From Arthonia radiata (Eukaryota > Ascomycota > Arthoniomycetes > Arthoniales > Arthoniaceae): a stretch of DNA of 64,000 nt. The stretch is taken from positions 1,398,379 through 1,462,378 of the forward strand of contig PSQN01000013.1 in NCBI GenBank assembly GCA_002989075.1. Reading direction: 5' to 3'. Below, piece after piece: positions 10,562 through 20,151 of the stretch; position 1 is the first letter of the stretch; each line of letters starts with the position of its first letter. The position numbers were made by a program, and so were the translations under genes. The notes below the pieces were generated by a model. That model ran no database searches, was not told the DNA's origin, and saw only the letters and a list, made by a program, of their open reading frames with translations.

Positions 10562-11277
10562 TCATGGAGTCGCCCCGCCCACTGCCGTCACGCCCCGCGC
10601 ACCCGCTGGTACGCCTGTGCGGAACCCGTTCTTGGCTTTGCGCGGTATTGTCTTCAGTGTGCGCATGCGGCCGGTGCCGGTCGTCTTTCTGCGCTTGGCT
10701 TTCTCGCCCCACTCGTCTGTTTTGTGTTAGCATCCGTCTCTGGGAGGGGTGGTGTCGATGAAGTGTTGGAGTAGTATTCAGAGAGGCGGGTTGTGGAGAA
10801 TTAGAGCTGTGAATGAGGCGTAGAGGAGGTGAGAAAGACGTACATCGTCTGGTCTTTGCGCGAGGGTAGCCGCAGGAGGAGCAGCGAGATTTCTGGATGT
10901 GCCAGGAGCGGCGGCCTGTGGATGGAATGTGTCAGTAGGTGTCTTTCCTTTGCGACGTGTAGCTCTGAGGCGCCGACGCGAGATTCAGCTGGTTGACACA
11001 TGTGGTCGGATTTGCAAGAGGTATCAATGCTCTTTGACGGATTGAAGGGAGTGTGTTCTTCCATGCTTTAAAGATGTCGTCGCGGCTCGAAGCGTGGGGA
11101 TGAGGGCAGCATCTCATGGGCTGGGCATATGGGTGGAAGGATAGACCGTACCGCAGCGTCTGCAAAGCGTATGCGACTTGTTGTGGCGCTTGCCGAAACT
11201 TGACGTTCCCTTCGCTGTAGGTGTGTTAGTCGATTGGACTTGGTCTCTTTGTATCCGAAGTTGGTGAGCGTACTCAT
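10562..11277 (-). CDS. rpl37: 60S ribosomal protein L37 (eL37)
   Basis: Model: complement(join(10562..10716,10844..10915,11152..11214,11274..11277)), 97 aa. The first coding exon is only ATGA; its GTACGC donor, GACTAAC branch and CAG acceptor lead into [22 protein letters not shown]. The next exons give [20 protein letters not shown] and [19 protein letters not shown], then a basic tail. All four exons keep phase (294 nt, 98 codons). The C-x2-C...C-x2-C zinc ribbon and the GTGRM signature are those of eL37, an intron-rich zinc-binding protein of the large ribosomal subunit that contacts 5.8S/25S rRNA. An intron also seems to lie in the 5' leader (11288..11342, GTACGA to GCAG). The middle introns are 236 and 127 nt, long for this window. 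Identification is essentially certain from sequence pattern. Confidence 0.95.
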
Positions 11278-12069
11278 TGTGAAGGAACTGCAAGTGAAGT
11301 CAGCGACGGGATATAGTGCCTCTATATTTTGTATGGTCGTACCTCCGGCTTCAGCGATCGTACTTTGCGGAAGTGTTGATTGTCGTCGTTGCTGATGTGC
11401 GATTTGCGGTCATGAGCTAGAGTGTGAGCGCCAAGATCGATAGGGCTGATGACTAAGCGAGGTAAGTCAGGAGGCACGGCGTGACGGCGAACTCAATAAC
11501 CACTGTGATTCCCTATCGATCCTCTAATAAACGCTATGTTTATCCTCATATCGCCGGTCTATGCAGCGCTTCAACTGCGTGTAAACATGGGCCTCTCAAA
11601 ACCTAATCCAGGTCAAAAAAGCATCGAGGATACTGGCCCTATACACATGCACAGGGACAGAGAAAAAGAAAAGAAAAGGAGCATCTCAGTACAATCGCCT
11701 CAAGGCTATGTGCTTTGGCTATATGCCAAGAGACGAAAGCGTGCAACAGCGATGCTCACTATGCGTATGATTAGTGACTATAGCAGCACAGCCTCGCTTC
11801 AAAAGCGCAATAGAATAGACTCACTCGCAGAACTGTAATCTGTATGAACAGTAGCTGAGATGCCAACTTCACTATATCTCAATCCTGTGAACTGACATAC
11901 AGCGTAGTAATGAGCTCACCGATGTCAGAGCACTGAGAGATTGAATTTCAAGTCCCATGAGCTCCCCAGCCCTTCTTTCTTCAACTTTTCCATAATTTCG
12001 TGCAAAAGTCTTGCTCTCGAACATTAACACAAACACACCGATTCAACACAGTACAACCGAGTCATCAGC
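11278..12069. other. Divergent promoter region of L37 and KP4-like gene
   Basis: Includes the probable 55-nt 5'-leader intron of the L37 gene (11288..11342). A 100-codon frame at 11536-11838 has no family features and is not called. Confidence 0.4.
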
Positions 12070-13064
12070 ATGCGTCTACTTTCACACATCGTCGCCTCCA
12101 TCTCAGCGCTGTCCGCCGTAACCTCGGCCGTCGGCATCAATTGCTGGTCCAGCGGACGAGGTCCTCAGGGCTTGAATGACCGTCCTATAAGGAATATGAT
12201 TGCGGGTGCGTAATTCCTGCCCTGGCGAAGTGTCGACAAAGCCTTCCATTGCGACTGTGTCCCAATCAAGCGCAGCGGACGGCTCCCGATTTCCCTTGTA
12301 CATGCGCTGACTGATGTTCCGTTAGAGCTCGTACGTGAATACCAGCAAAGCTCAGCACTGCACGATTCCAGTGTCGCCAGCGCGTCGGGGATTTTCTTGT
12401 GCTGATTTATCCTGAACTAGGATGCCCATTTTGCTCGTAACAGCGAAGATAATCCATTCTATTATTCAAACGGTTCGTGCGAGAAGTTTCGATCTTATGC
12501 GCAGTCAAGATCAATTCTGGTCTTTATCTGCTGCGAGAGCATGGACTGACTGTTCGCTTATCAGAGTACATCATATGTGACTACAACAACAAGGGAGAAC
12601 CAGTAAGTCATGCTTCACGTTTCTGTCGCAGGCTCAGCTAAGACTCGCGATACCAGGACCGCAGCGATGCAGTCTATTGCGCCTCATGGAAATACGGCGT
12701 AGTGGGTCCGCTCATGGGGGCTCGGGAAGAGCTGCAACGGCTCCTCGATTATGGCTGCACTACTTCAGGGACTATACCAATCAATGGAGGAGACGATATT
12801 CGAGTATGTCATTGCCTCATGCTTGGGACGTGACGGAGAATCCTGACGTCTTGACAGAGAGATGGCGCGCTGGGCGTCGATTCCGTGCAGTATGATTACT
12901 ACAGCAAGTTCATGTGCCCCAACGTGTTTGGAAACTTGGTCATGAAAGGGGAGGACCGCGTCCCAATCTGTGTCCCGCTGCACTATCTCATACCGGACAC
13001 CAAGCGTTCTGGTGGTGGCAAGCGTCCTGAGGGGCCTATGGAATGGACTGATCCTGTGCACTAG
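12070..13064 (+). CDS. Secreted KP4/SMK killer-toxin-like protein
   Basis: Six-exon model: join(12070..12205,12326..12330,12421..12472,12565..12602,12657..12803,12858..13064), 194 aa; the gene looks intact. Exon 2 is a 5-nt microexon, needed to keep phase. The N-terminus is a signal peptide (basic start, hydrophobic core, Ala-rich cleavage zone), directly followed by a GINC start of the mature part. Later exons show an FYYSNG-type segment, a YGCTTSGTIPI loop and a Cys in the last exon. This order matches the Kp4/SMK-like fold known from Ustilago killer protein KP4 and its chromosomal homologues in ascomycetes, small Cys-rich secreted proteins linked to antagonism of other fungi or to plant interaction. 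A C-terminal extension after the last core Cys is longer than in the short family members. Activity cannot be judged. Confidence 0.65.
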
Positions 13065-13400
13065 GTGTGCAAGGGCAGCGTTCGAGACATGGCTAGAAAA
13101 CGCTAGGTATGTTCTGATGGTAGTCGGAGACAGTCATTGAATAACGGACGGCCCGTTTTCAGTATCTGCATAGATGCTCACAGGTAGTTAATCTCGAATG
13201 TGTTCATATTGTGTTTCGACATCTTCGCTGGTCGCCTGCCTATGCTGTTTCAATGAATGCATTCACATGTGCTGCGAACTTTGATTGATTATTTGTATCG
13301 ACGACGAACCAAGATTGAGGGAAATAAACGATTGCAACATTCGATTTGAGACTGGCGATTCCCAGTCAACACCCTCTCCTGCGCAACCCTGCCTTCCCAC
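13065..13400. other. Intergenic
   Basis: 3' flank of the KP4-like gene and promoter of the Elp6 gene. No motif stood out. Confidence 0.4.
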
Positions 13401-14537
13401 ATGACTTCACGCATCCCTCACCTGCTTCTTCCCTTCGTCCATCTACCGCTAGATCAATCGCTCTACCTCATTAGCCATGTCCTTGGCGCAAGTGTGAATT
13501 GGCTGATCCTGAGATACCTCTGCGGCGCGTTCGCAAGTGAGCCCTCGCAGCGCCGGACGCCCCGCTCAAGGGCTGCGGACGATGTGGACTTTGACCTGCC
13601 AGCAGGACAGGCCAATGCTGAAGTCAACAGCGCGCCTGTAGCACTAGTGCTAGTGAGCTGGATGCGGGAGTATGAGTTTTGGAAGACAGAAGCAAGAAGA
13701 GCTGTGGTGAGTCCGGTGCCAGCGCGGGTCATACATAGACCTCATGTTGACGATCATGTTCATCTTCAGGGCCTCAATCTCGACCAGCTGAAGCAGAAAG
13801 GGTCCTTCGCTTACGTTGATGGGCTGAGCAGCCTCTTCACACCCGAAGAGCATTCCTCTAATCCTGAACCCTCCAACCGATCTGCCCCTGCCACCAGTAG
13901 AGCACCGCGTCCTGGCATACCTCCGTCCGGCTCGCCTGCCGCGAAAGCTTCTTCCGCAGAACCCTCTACCCAACGATCGCTAGACAATGCAGTATTGGAC
14001 ACTACGGTACTGGCCAGCATACAAACCACCATATTGGACTCTATCGCTGGTGTAAAAAGCCATACTCCGAGCGCTCGCGTCCTCCTCATCCTTGACATGC
14101 CCAGCATACTCCTCCAGACTGTGCCCTCTGTCACGTCCACAGCACTCCACAAGCTGCTGCTCTCACTCCGCAGCGCCGTCCACTCTACAATTCTATCCCT
14201 CCCCGCTGATGCACCGTTCCTGTCGCCTGCGGCAACCGCGTTGGACTCTGCACACCGGGACCCTAGTAGTAGCCGGGCAGCCACCTCGCTGGAGACGGAG
14301 AATGCGGCGTTCATCATGGGCGCGGTGCATCAAGCGACCAGAGTGCTGAGCTGTCGACGTCTGGGTACTGGCTGGGCGGACGATGTTAGTGGCGTCTTAA
14401 GGGTGACGCGCGGTGGTGCTGTGACTGCTGGAGATGATGAAAGCACAGGTAAGAGGAGTACAGAAGAAGGCGAGTGGCTTTACCACGTTGGCAGTGACGG
14501 CAGTGTAAAAGTATGGGGACGAGGAGAAGGAAGCTGA
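13401..14537 (+). CDS. ELP6: Elongator complex protein 6
   Basis: Elp6 is one of the RecA-fold subunits of the Elp4-5-6 ring, which helps Elongator modify wobble uridines in tRNA. The frame is open throughout (378 aa), but 13707..13769 is a canonical 63-nt intron (GTGAGT to CTTCAG) whose length is a multiple of three and contains no stop; splicing gives 357 aa and joins EARRAV to GLNLDQLKQKG. Family features are the RecA-like strand VALVLVSWMREYEFWKTEARR, then FAYVDGLSSLF, a second strand VLLILDMPSILLQ, and the C-terminal YHVGSDGSVKVWGRG, which matches the VGGDGGVKVFERG-type end of fungal Elp6. A Ser/Pro-rich linker interrupts the fold around residues 140-180. As usual for Elp6, no Walker A motif is seen. 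Stop lies 185 bp from the convergent Myb-like array. Confidence 0.8.
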   Translation: MTSRIPHLLLPFVHLPLDQSLYLISHVLGASVNWLILRYLCGAFASEPSQRRTPRSRAADDVDFDLPAGQANAEVNSAPVALVLVSWMREYEFWKTEARRAVVSPVPARVIHRPHVDDHVHLQGLNLDQLKQKGSFAYVDGLSSLFTPEEHSSNPEPSNRSAPATSRAPRPGIPPSGSPAAKASSAEPSTQRSLDNAVLDTTVLASIQTTILDSIAGVKSHTPSARVLLILDMPSILLQTVPSVTSTALHKLLLSLRSAVHSTILSLPADAPFLSPAATALDSAHRDPSSSRAATSLETENAAFIMGAVHQATRVLSCRRLGTGWADDVSGVLRVTRGGAVTAGDDESTGKRSTEEGEWLYHVGSDGSVKVWGRGEGS

Positions 14538-14721
14538 TGCGTGAGTCAGTCGTCAATTCATGAAGAGGCCAAGTATGCTACAACATCATTGGGAACGGCT
14601 CGAGCCGTCGCCAGCTGGCGATGTCGTGCTGATAGGTCTTGACGGGTCCCGCTACGCAGGCGCTGCCATAATAGGCCTGCTCGGAACAGGCAAGAAAGCC
14701 ATGCTCTACACTCGTGCAACG

Positions 14722-15216
14722 TCAAACGGCATCTTCGTCACCGACGTCCTCCGTCCCCGGCTCCTGCTTCACAACAGTCTCTTTCGCCTTCTTACCACCC
14801 ATTTTCTTCGTCTTCTTTTTCTCTGGTTCAGCAGCGTTGCTGGTCTCGGCGGTCTGCGCGTCCCCAGCGGCATCACCGTCGCCGCTCTCGTCGATGTTCT
14901 TACGCTTCTTGTTATGGCCCTTCCCCAATCCACTCGTCATAGCCAAAGTCTCCGCCTTACCAGCAGCCTCCATCCCCTTCTCCTTGGCCGCCTTGCGAGT
15001 CTCCTGAAGCCACTCGCGCATGTTGAACTCCAGCGCGGCGGGCGTGAAGTGCCCTTCAGAGAAGGCTGATGCAAGCTTCCAGGTAGCGTTGCTGAAGGCG
15101 CCCTGGTGCTCGAGGGCTGCGAAGAGGCAGAAGAGCTTCTCGTTGGGAATGGTCTTGAGTTGGAGACGGGCGGGCACGACACTGTTGGGGTCGGTCGGGC
15201 CTTCGTCTTTGGCCAT
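14722..15216 (-). CDS. Myb/SANT-like small nuclear protein, array copy A (164 aa)
   Basis: First of five consecutive minus-strand paralogues. Start ATG at 15216 (MAKDEGPTDPNS). Residues 20-75 form the shared helical domain, here NEKLFCLFAALEHQGAFSN, then WKLASAF and ALEFNMREWLQETRKAAKE. It is followed by a hydrophilic tail rich in Lys, Glu and Ala with nuclear-localisation-like blocks (HNKKRKNID, PEKKKTKKMGGKKAK). No intron is needed, unlike copies B-E, which suggests intron loss or a retroposed or more distant copy. The domain resembles, by pattern, the fungal Myb-like DNA-binding families that read about LL-x-AI...D-x2-x-A...A-x2-R-F-x2-L; this link is inference. A chromatin or DNA-binding role is likely but unproved. 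Confidence 0.65.
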   Translation of the reverse strand: MAKDEGPTDPNSVVPARLQLKTIPNEKLFCLFAALEHQGAFSNATWKLASAFSEGHFTPAALEFNMREWLQETRKAAKEKGMEAAGKAETLAMTSGLGKGHNKKRKNIDESGDGDAAGDAQTAETSNAAEPEKKKTKKMGGKKAKETVVKQEPGTEDVGDEDAV

Positions 15217-16106
15217 GGTGAGTGTTGGTTGGGTGGATGTGATCTTGATTTTTGAGAGTGAGTTGACGATGTGATGTGATGGTGGGTAAGTCTTCTGGAG
15301 ATGGGAAGGTAAAGCGCGGTGCTGAGCGTTGCTGAGGCTGCGAGGGTGTCAGCAAAGCTCGAGAAGAGAGCCCAGAAACAGCATGGATATGTCCGTATCG
15401 CGGCATGTTGCCGGACTGTGGTAAAGAAGCAAAGAAACGCCTTGAAGCCGGGACCTGCGAAGTGGGGCTGCTTCCTACGGACTTACAATTTGAGGCTTGT
15501 TCACCGAGATCAGGAAAGTAGCTGGAGCTGGGCAGGCAGCAAAAGAATCAGAGTGGGTAGTGTCAATGGGTACGCTGAGAGGAGATTGAGCCGGAATTGA
15601 GCTGGCGGTGAGCTGGAGGTGAGTGAAGGCCGAGCTAACGGTGAGGGAAAGCCGAGCTGGAGATGAGGGATGGCTGAGCTGGAGATGAGGGAAGGCCGAG
15701 CTGGAGGTGAGGGAAAGCTGAGCTGGAGGTGAGGCTGGGGGGTCGTTGATCATGGAACGAGCTGAGGTGAGTGATTCAAGTAGGACGCGAATTGCAAAAA
15801 ACAGAGACACTGAAGCTGACATGTGATAGGATGTGCAAAGAGGGACAAAGGTATGTGGGTCATTTCACTCATGCATCGAGTTGTTTCATATCTTTTGAGA
15901 TCGCTATGGCAAGTCAGAGTTTCAAGATGCTCATGTCCATCGTTATCTACGATCACCATGCGCCTCCTACCGACAAACCATGCCGCGTATCATCAACGAG
16001 CGCTCATGGCCGATGATGCCATTCAATACCGCCATAATCCAGTCCGACGCTTCAAGACCATTCGACGCCGGGGTCAAAGTCCACAGCGAATGCCAGTGGC
16101 GCTCGG
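15217..16106. other. Intergenic between array copies A and B, with minisatellite
   Basis: Holds the 22-bp tandem repeat at 15600-15734. ORFs crossing the repeat are by-products of the repeat unit. Confidence 0.45.
15600..15734 (+). repeat. 22-bp minisatellite, about 6 copies
   Basis: Unit AGCTGGAGGTGAGGGAAGGCCG. Full copies start at 15611, 15633, 15655, 15677 and 15699, with an 11-bp partial copy before and a 14-bp one after. Copies differ at 1-4 positions. Confidence 0.9.
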
Positions 16107-17271
16107 CTATGGTTCGTTGCTCAACCCGATGTCACTGTCCTTGACCGCCTCTTTCTTGACCTTCGCGGCCATGTTGGCCTTCTTCTCAGCCGCGGCATCT
16201 CCATCGCCATCGACACTCTCCCCAATCTTGCCATTCTCGGCTACCTCTCCATCCACGGCTACCTCTTCATCCGCCACTACCTCTCCATTCGCGGCTACGT
16301 CTCCATCCGCGGCCCGGTTACCATCTTCGACCACTTCTCCATTCGCGCTCTGGTCGCCCTCCTCAGTGTCCTCGACCACCTTAGCTGGTGACTTCGTGGG
16401 TTTGCGGGTCTTCTTGGGCGACTTGGCAGGCGACTTGTCACCAGCGTCTTCACCGTTCTCGACCGCGCCGCCTGTCTTCCCAGCAGCCTTCGCGGCGGGT
16501 TTTGCAGGCTTGGACTTGGATGACGACTTGTCGCGCTTCCCCTCGCTGTTCTCGGTCGCTTTCTTGGCTGGAGCTGTGGTCTTAGCTGGTGGCTTTGCTG
16601 ACTTGCGTGCCTTGCTTGGGGACTTTGAGGATGATTCACTGTTCGCGACGTCGCCATTCTCAATGGCAGGATCCTCAGCGTTCGCAGGAGTCTTCGCTGC
16701 TGACTTGGTTGCCTTTGTGATCTTCTTGGCAGACTCAGCCGGCTCAGGCTCTCCATCCTCGGCGTCGTCTTCGACCTTGACGTCGGACTTGGCTGTCTTA
16801 CGCGGCTTCTTTGGCGACGTTGGAGACTTGGTCGTGGCGGATGTACCAGAATCGGCGGTATCGGCCTCGTTCTCGCCGTTTCCAGCTTCATCGGCGGTTC
16901 GCTTCTTGGGAGCTGTTCTTTCATCAGCATTCGAGCACAGCGTAATTGGGCATAGCCTGCGAGCTGAGGAAAGACTTACAGCGCTTGGCCGGAGTCTTTT
17001 TGGCAGTACCTTCTCCTGAGCCCAACCCGTGAGTCTCGGCATACTGCTTAGCAGCGGCACGAATGGGTCCAAAGCTCTCCTTGAGGGTCTTCCACTTGAC
17101 GGCGTTGTCGAACATGGCGCTCATGGCTTCCCAGTCACTGAGGCCTATGATGTTGCCCTTCGACTCTTGAATGGCGATGTAAGCGAACAAACGGTCAGCG
17201 TCAGGGATGTTTCCGGGTTTGAGAGAGGTTGGTATGAGTTTGTTGGCTGCTTTCTTGGTTTCCTCGGTCAT
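16107..17271 (-). CDS. Myb/SANT-like small nuclear protein, array copy B (365 aa)
   Basis: Model: complement(join(16107..16912,16980..17271)); the 67-nt intron (GTAAGT to AACAG) follows the first basic block (TPAKR) and keeps phase (1098 nt, 366 codons). Start ATG at 17271 (MTEETKKAANKLIPTSL). The shared domain is DADRLFAYIAIQESKGN then LSDWEAMSAMF and WKTLKESFGPIRAAAKQYAE. Copy C is its closest relative (AIQESKGN and DWE-M shared). The tail is far longer than in the other copies, some 265 residues of repeated acidic/basic low complexity: many SPKK/SPAK/TKSPAK-type motifs, as in histone H1 tails and AT-rich DNA binders, then alternating DGEVAENG-like units. An antisense 398-codon frame covers it but only mirrors this repetitive tail. 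Confidence 0.7.
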
Positions 17272-17754
17272 GACGTGAGTTTGAGAAGGACAAGGGATTG
17301 CAAAGGACGGTCTGACTTTGAAAAGGGTCAAGGGCAAGATGACTTGATAGTATGAAAAGTTGATGTTGGAAGATTGAGGTTGGTGGAAGAGAGTAGGATA
17401 GGCAGAGAGCAGGAATTGAAGAAGTATCACGAGTGGAGCTGAGGTGAAGAAGTCAAGCTGTTGGTCTCGCTCTCACAGACTGCAAGCTGATTGACATGTG
17501 ATCCAGAAAGTCGTCCCAAGTGGGCAACCACATCCTATTCTCATTCCCGGTTGCGGGAAGCGACGCTACACCCAGTTTCTGCAGTCCGAAGCTTCTTCCA
17601 CGGCTTTGGAGACCAGCGGCAGTCCGGAGAAACGTCGGTTCCCGGTCCATCTCGCGGATTCGTTCCGTTCGCACCATATTGAGTCCCCTCATACGTTCTA
17701 CGACCTCCTGTGGGTGCTCATTGCTTTTTGGAAACAGCTGCACGATTGATACAT

Positions 17755-18439
17755 TCAGTCCCCGTTGACTCCAGCTGTGCCCTCCTCATCTGAAGCCTCT
17801 TCCTTCACGTTGGGCTCCTTGCCCTTCGCCTTTTTGCGTGGTTTAGCTGCGCCCTCCTCATCCGAGGCCTCTTCCTTCACTTTCGGCTCCTTGGCCTTCG
17901 CCTTCTTGCGTGGCTTAGCAGCGGCCTTCGGCTGTTCTTCAGCATCGGCTGACTCTGACGCGGCTCGCTTCTTGGGCTCTGGGAAATAAGTCAGGCAACT
18001 CACCTCAGGCATGGAAATACGGGAAACATACTGGGCTTCGTATTCTCGGTCTTCTTTTCAGAAGCTTTCCCATTTCCCACGAACTTCACACCCTTTGACT
18101 GTCCATACTCCCTGGCACGCTTGCGAACCTTCATGAAGGCGGTCTTTAGCGATCCCGCGGTGTATTTCCTATACGCGTTAGTGTTGCTGAAAAGATACAG
18201 CAGGGCGCTCTTGCAACCAGCTGAGGACCGGTGGCCTGATGAGGGTTGAGCTCGACTTACCCGTTGGAGAAGAGCGACATTATCTCCCAATCACCCATGG
18301 TGATTCCGTTGCCCTTGGACTCCTGGATCGCGAAGTAGAGGAAGATCTTTTCCATAGTTGGCATGTCGCCTGTGTTGAAGTCGGAGGGGATGATGGTGCT
18401 GGTTCCAGCGCTGGAAGACGGTTCTCCTTCTTTCGCCAT
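17755..18439 (-). CDS. Myb/SANT-like small nuclear protein, array copy C (179 aa)
   Basis: Model: complement(join(17755..17978,18032..18168,18261..18439)), 540 nt. Introns: 92 nt (GTAAGT, ACTAAC branch, TAG) and 53 nt (GTATGT to CAG). Start ATG at 18439 (MAKEGEPSSSAG); an ATG seven codons upstream is less likely. The domain reads MEKIFLYFAIQESKGN, MGDWEIMSLF, then across the first splice GKYTAGSLKTAFMKVRKRAREYG, so the domain itself is split by an intron absent from A. The last exon encodes PKKRAASESADAEEQ and two near-identical units of about 20 residues (KPRKKAKxKEPxVKEEASDEEG), a recent internal duplication. A nuclear protein is inferred from the basic blocks. Confidence 0.75.
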
Positions 18440-18844
18440 TGCTGATCGCTCGCAAGGCAAGGAGTTGACCTGTTACTTGTGTGTAAGTAAGAGTGCGCAC
18501 GTCCTTTAAGGACGATCAGATTGGCAGGGAAGGTTGGGATCGATGCGACTGCGAGAATGTGTCACGGTATTGTCAGAGCGCGACGAGAGAGCGATGAGAA
18601 GTCTCTAAGAAGAGGAGGGGTAAGAGCGAAACCAGCTGCTGCGGGGCGGCGAGGTGAGTATGCAAATTAGGCTGTCCTATGCGAAGAACAAGAAACGTGT
18701 TTCAGGTGCTCTGACATGTGACTAGTGACCGGATGATGCACATGCTCTTTGGGAGGACCCAGACAACCAGCTCCGGGGTCCATGGTACTCCTCTCTTTCG
18801 TTGACCTCTCCAATCGTTCGTCTTTTCCCAGTCGCAGATGGCGT

Positions 18845-19319
18845 TTAGACGGCCTCTTCGTCCTCCGTTTCATAACGCTCAGCCTTGACCAATTCCTCCT
18901 TCTTCGTCATCGAGATGCGCCGCTTCTTCGCAGGCTTTTCAAGGAAATTCAACGGGTCACTGTCATCGTCGTCCTGCGTGATCTCTGTAGGTCCGCCTGC
19001 GCAAACGGTCAGCGAAACCCAATTCAGTCTAGGATTAGCTCAGACAAGTCTCACGCTTCGCCTTAGACTTCTTTGGTGACGGAAGCGTTAGACCCTCCAC
19101 TGGCTTAGCCTTGTTCAAAGCCTGCGCCGCCTGCTTGAAGTCGCGGAAGGTGTGCTCGAGCGAGGTCGCGGAGAATTGATAGTCGCACTGCGCAGCCATC
19201 TCCTCGAAGTTGACGACGCTGTAAAGCTTGTCTTTGCGCTCGATGGCGGCGATCAGCAGGATAATGCGCTCGGGCTGCACGATCTTGCCTTCGAGCTTTT
19301 TGGGGACTTCAATGGGCAT
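18845..19319 (-). CDS. Myb/SANT-like small nuclear protein, array copy D (138 aa)
   Basis: Model: complement(join(18845..18996,19055..19319)), 417 nt; 58-nt intron (GTGAGA, GCTGACC branch, GCAG). Start ATG at 19319 (MPIEVPKKLEGKIV). The domain reads PERIILLIAAIERKDKLYS, NFEEMAAQCDYQFSATSLEH, then FRDFKQAAQALNK. It pairs clearly with copy E (LEH-FRDF-KAAQ shared). The intron again follows a PKKSKAKR basic block, as in B and E. The second exon ends in an acidic/basic tail with QDDDDSDPLNFL and a KKRRISMTKKEE stretch. No membrane segment or signal peptide is present. Confidence 0.75.
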
Positions 19320-19700
19320 TGTTGCGTCTTTCGTGCTTTGAGATCAGATCAGGGGTGATGATTGTCTGGGAGAGGTCTGGGGGGCTATGGTTACGCTGAT
19401 ATGAGTCAGCGTAGTTGTAATGTATGAAGAGTGAGAGGGTTGGATAAGAGTTGCAGGACGTAGATGTTCGCAAAACGAAGCTATGTACAATGTGGGGCTT
19501 GCTTTCTGCTAGGTGATCGCATAAGGGATTTTGAGGTCAAGTGAGAGCGTGAAACGCTTGCTCACTTCCACAATCCTCTTGACATGCCTTAACATCGCTT
19601 CGTGTGGCTTTGAGCCTCCATCAGCCATTCGTTTGGTCGGCTCTACAATCAATCGGTGCCTCATGGCCCACTTCTTCGTAGTCTTCAGCCTCGGAAAGCG

Positions 19701-20151
19701 TCAGTTCCAGTCTTCGTCTTCAGCGTCTTCAGGCCCCTCCTTCACCTTCGCAGCCTGCTTCTTCGTGGTGCGCGGAGCCTTTGCAGCGCGAGGCTTAGCC
19801 ACCTCTTCATTCTCGCCGCTCGCAGACTCCCCGGCGTTGGCGTCTTTGGCCTTGCCTGCAGCATAATCAGTAATGCTCATTGACCAGAGCAAGGAACGTA
19901 CGCTTTCGCGGTGGAAGGGGCGGGGCATCTTTGCCCGTTGTGTCCGGATTCTTCGTCAACAGCTCCTGTGCTGCCTTGTTGAAGTCACGGAACTGATGCT
20001 CCAGAGCGCTATGAGTGTACTGGCCTCCCGACAGGGCCGCCATGAGCTTGTAGTCCGCGTTGAGAGTGCTGTTCTTCTTGATTGCGGCCAAGAGAAGAAC
20101 GACTTTGTCTGCCGGGACCGTCTTTGCCTTGAGCTTCTCCGGGATATCCAT
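19701..20151 (-). CDS. Myb/SANT-like small nuclear protein, array copy E (134 aa)
   Basis: Model: complement(join(19701..19855,19902..20151)), 405 nt; 46-nt intron (GTACGT to CTGCAG). Start ATG at 20151 (MDIPEKLKAKTVP). The domain reads ADKVVLLLAAIKKNSTLNA, YKLMAALSGGQYTHSALEHQ, then FRDFNKAAQELL. The intron follows PLPPRKR, the same place as in copies B and D, so these copies derive from one spliced ancestor. The tail is GKAKDANAGES then alternating Lys/Ala and Glu/Asp, ending EDAEDEDWN. It is the upstream-most member; beyond it lies an 870-bp stretch with no gene. Confidence 0.75.

Noticed and set aside
10916-11151. Possible snoRNA in the 236-nt L37 intron
   Set aside because: Ribosomal-protein introns can host snoRNAs, but no clear box C (RTGATGA) or box D (CTGA) pair in the right spacing was seen.
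11536-11838. 100-codon plus-strand frame in the L37/KP4-like promoter
   Set aside because: Basic, low-complexity composition and no family features; lies in a promoter region.
15823-17019. 398-codon plus-strand frame, Ser/Thr-rich
   Set aside because: Antisense to array copy B; its repetitive composition mirrors the Lys/Ser/Pro tail on the other strand, and copy B has a proper start, intron and shared domain.
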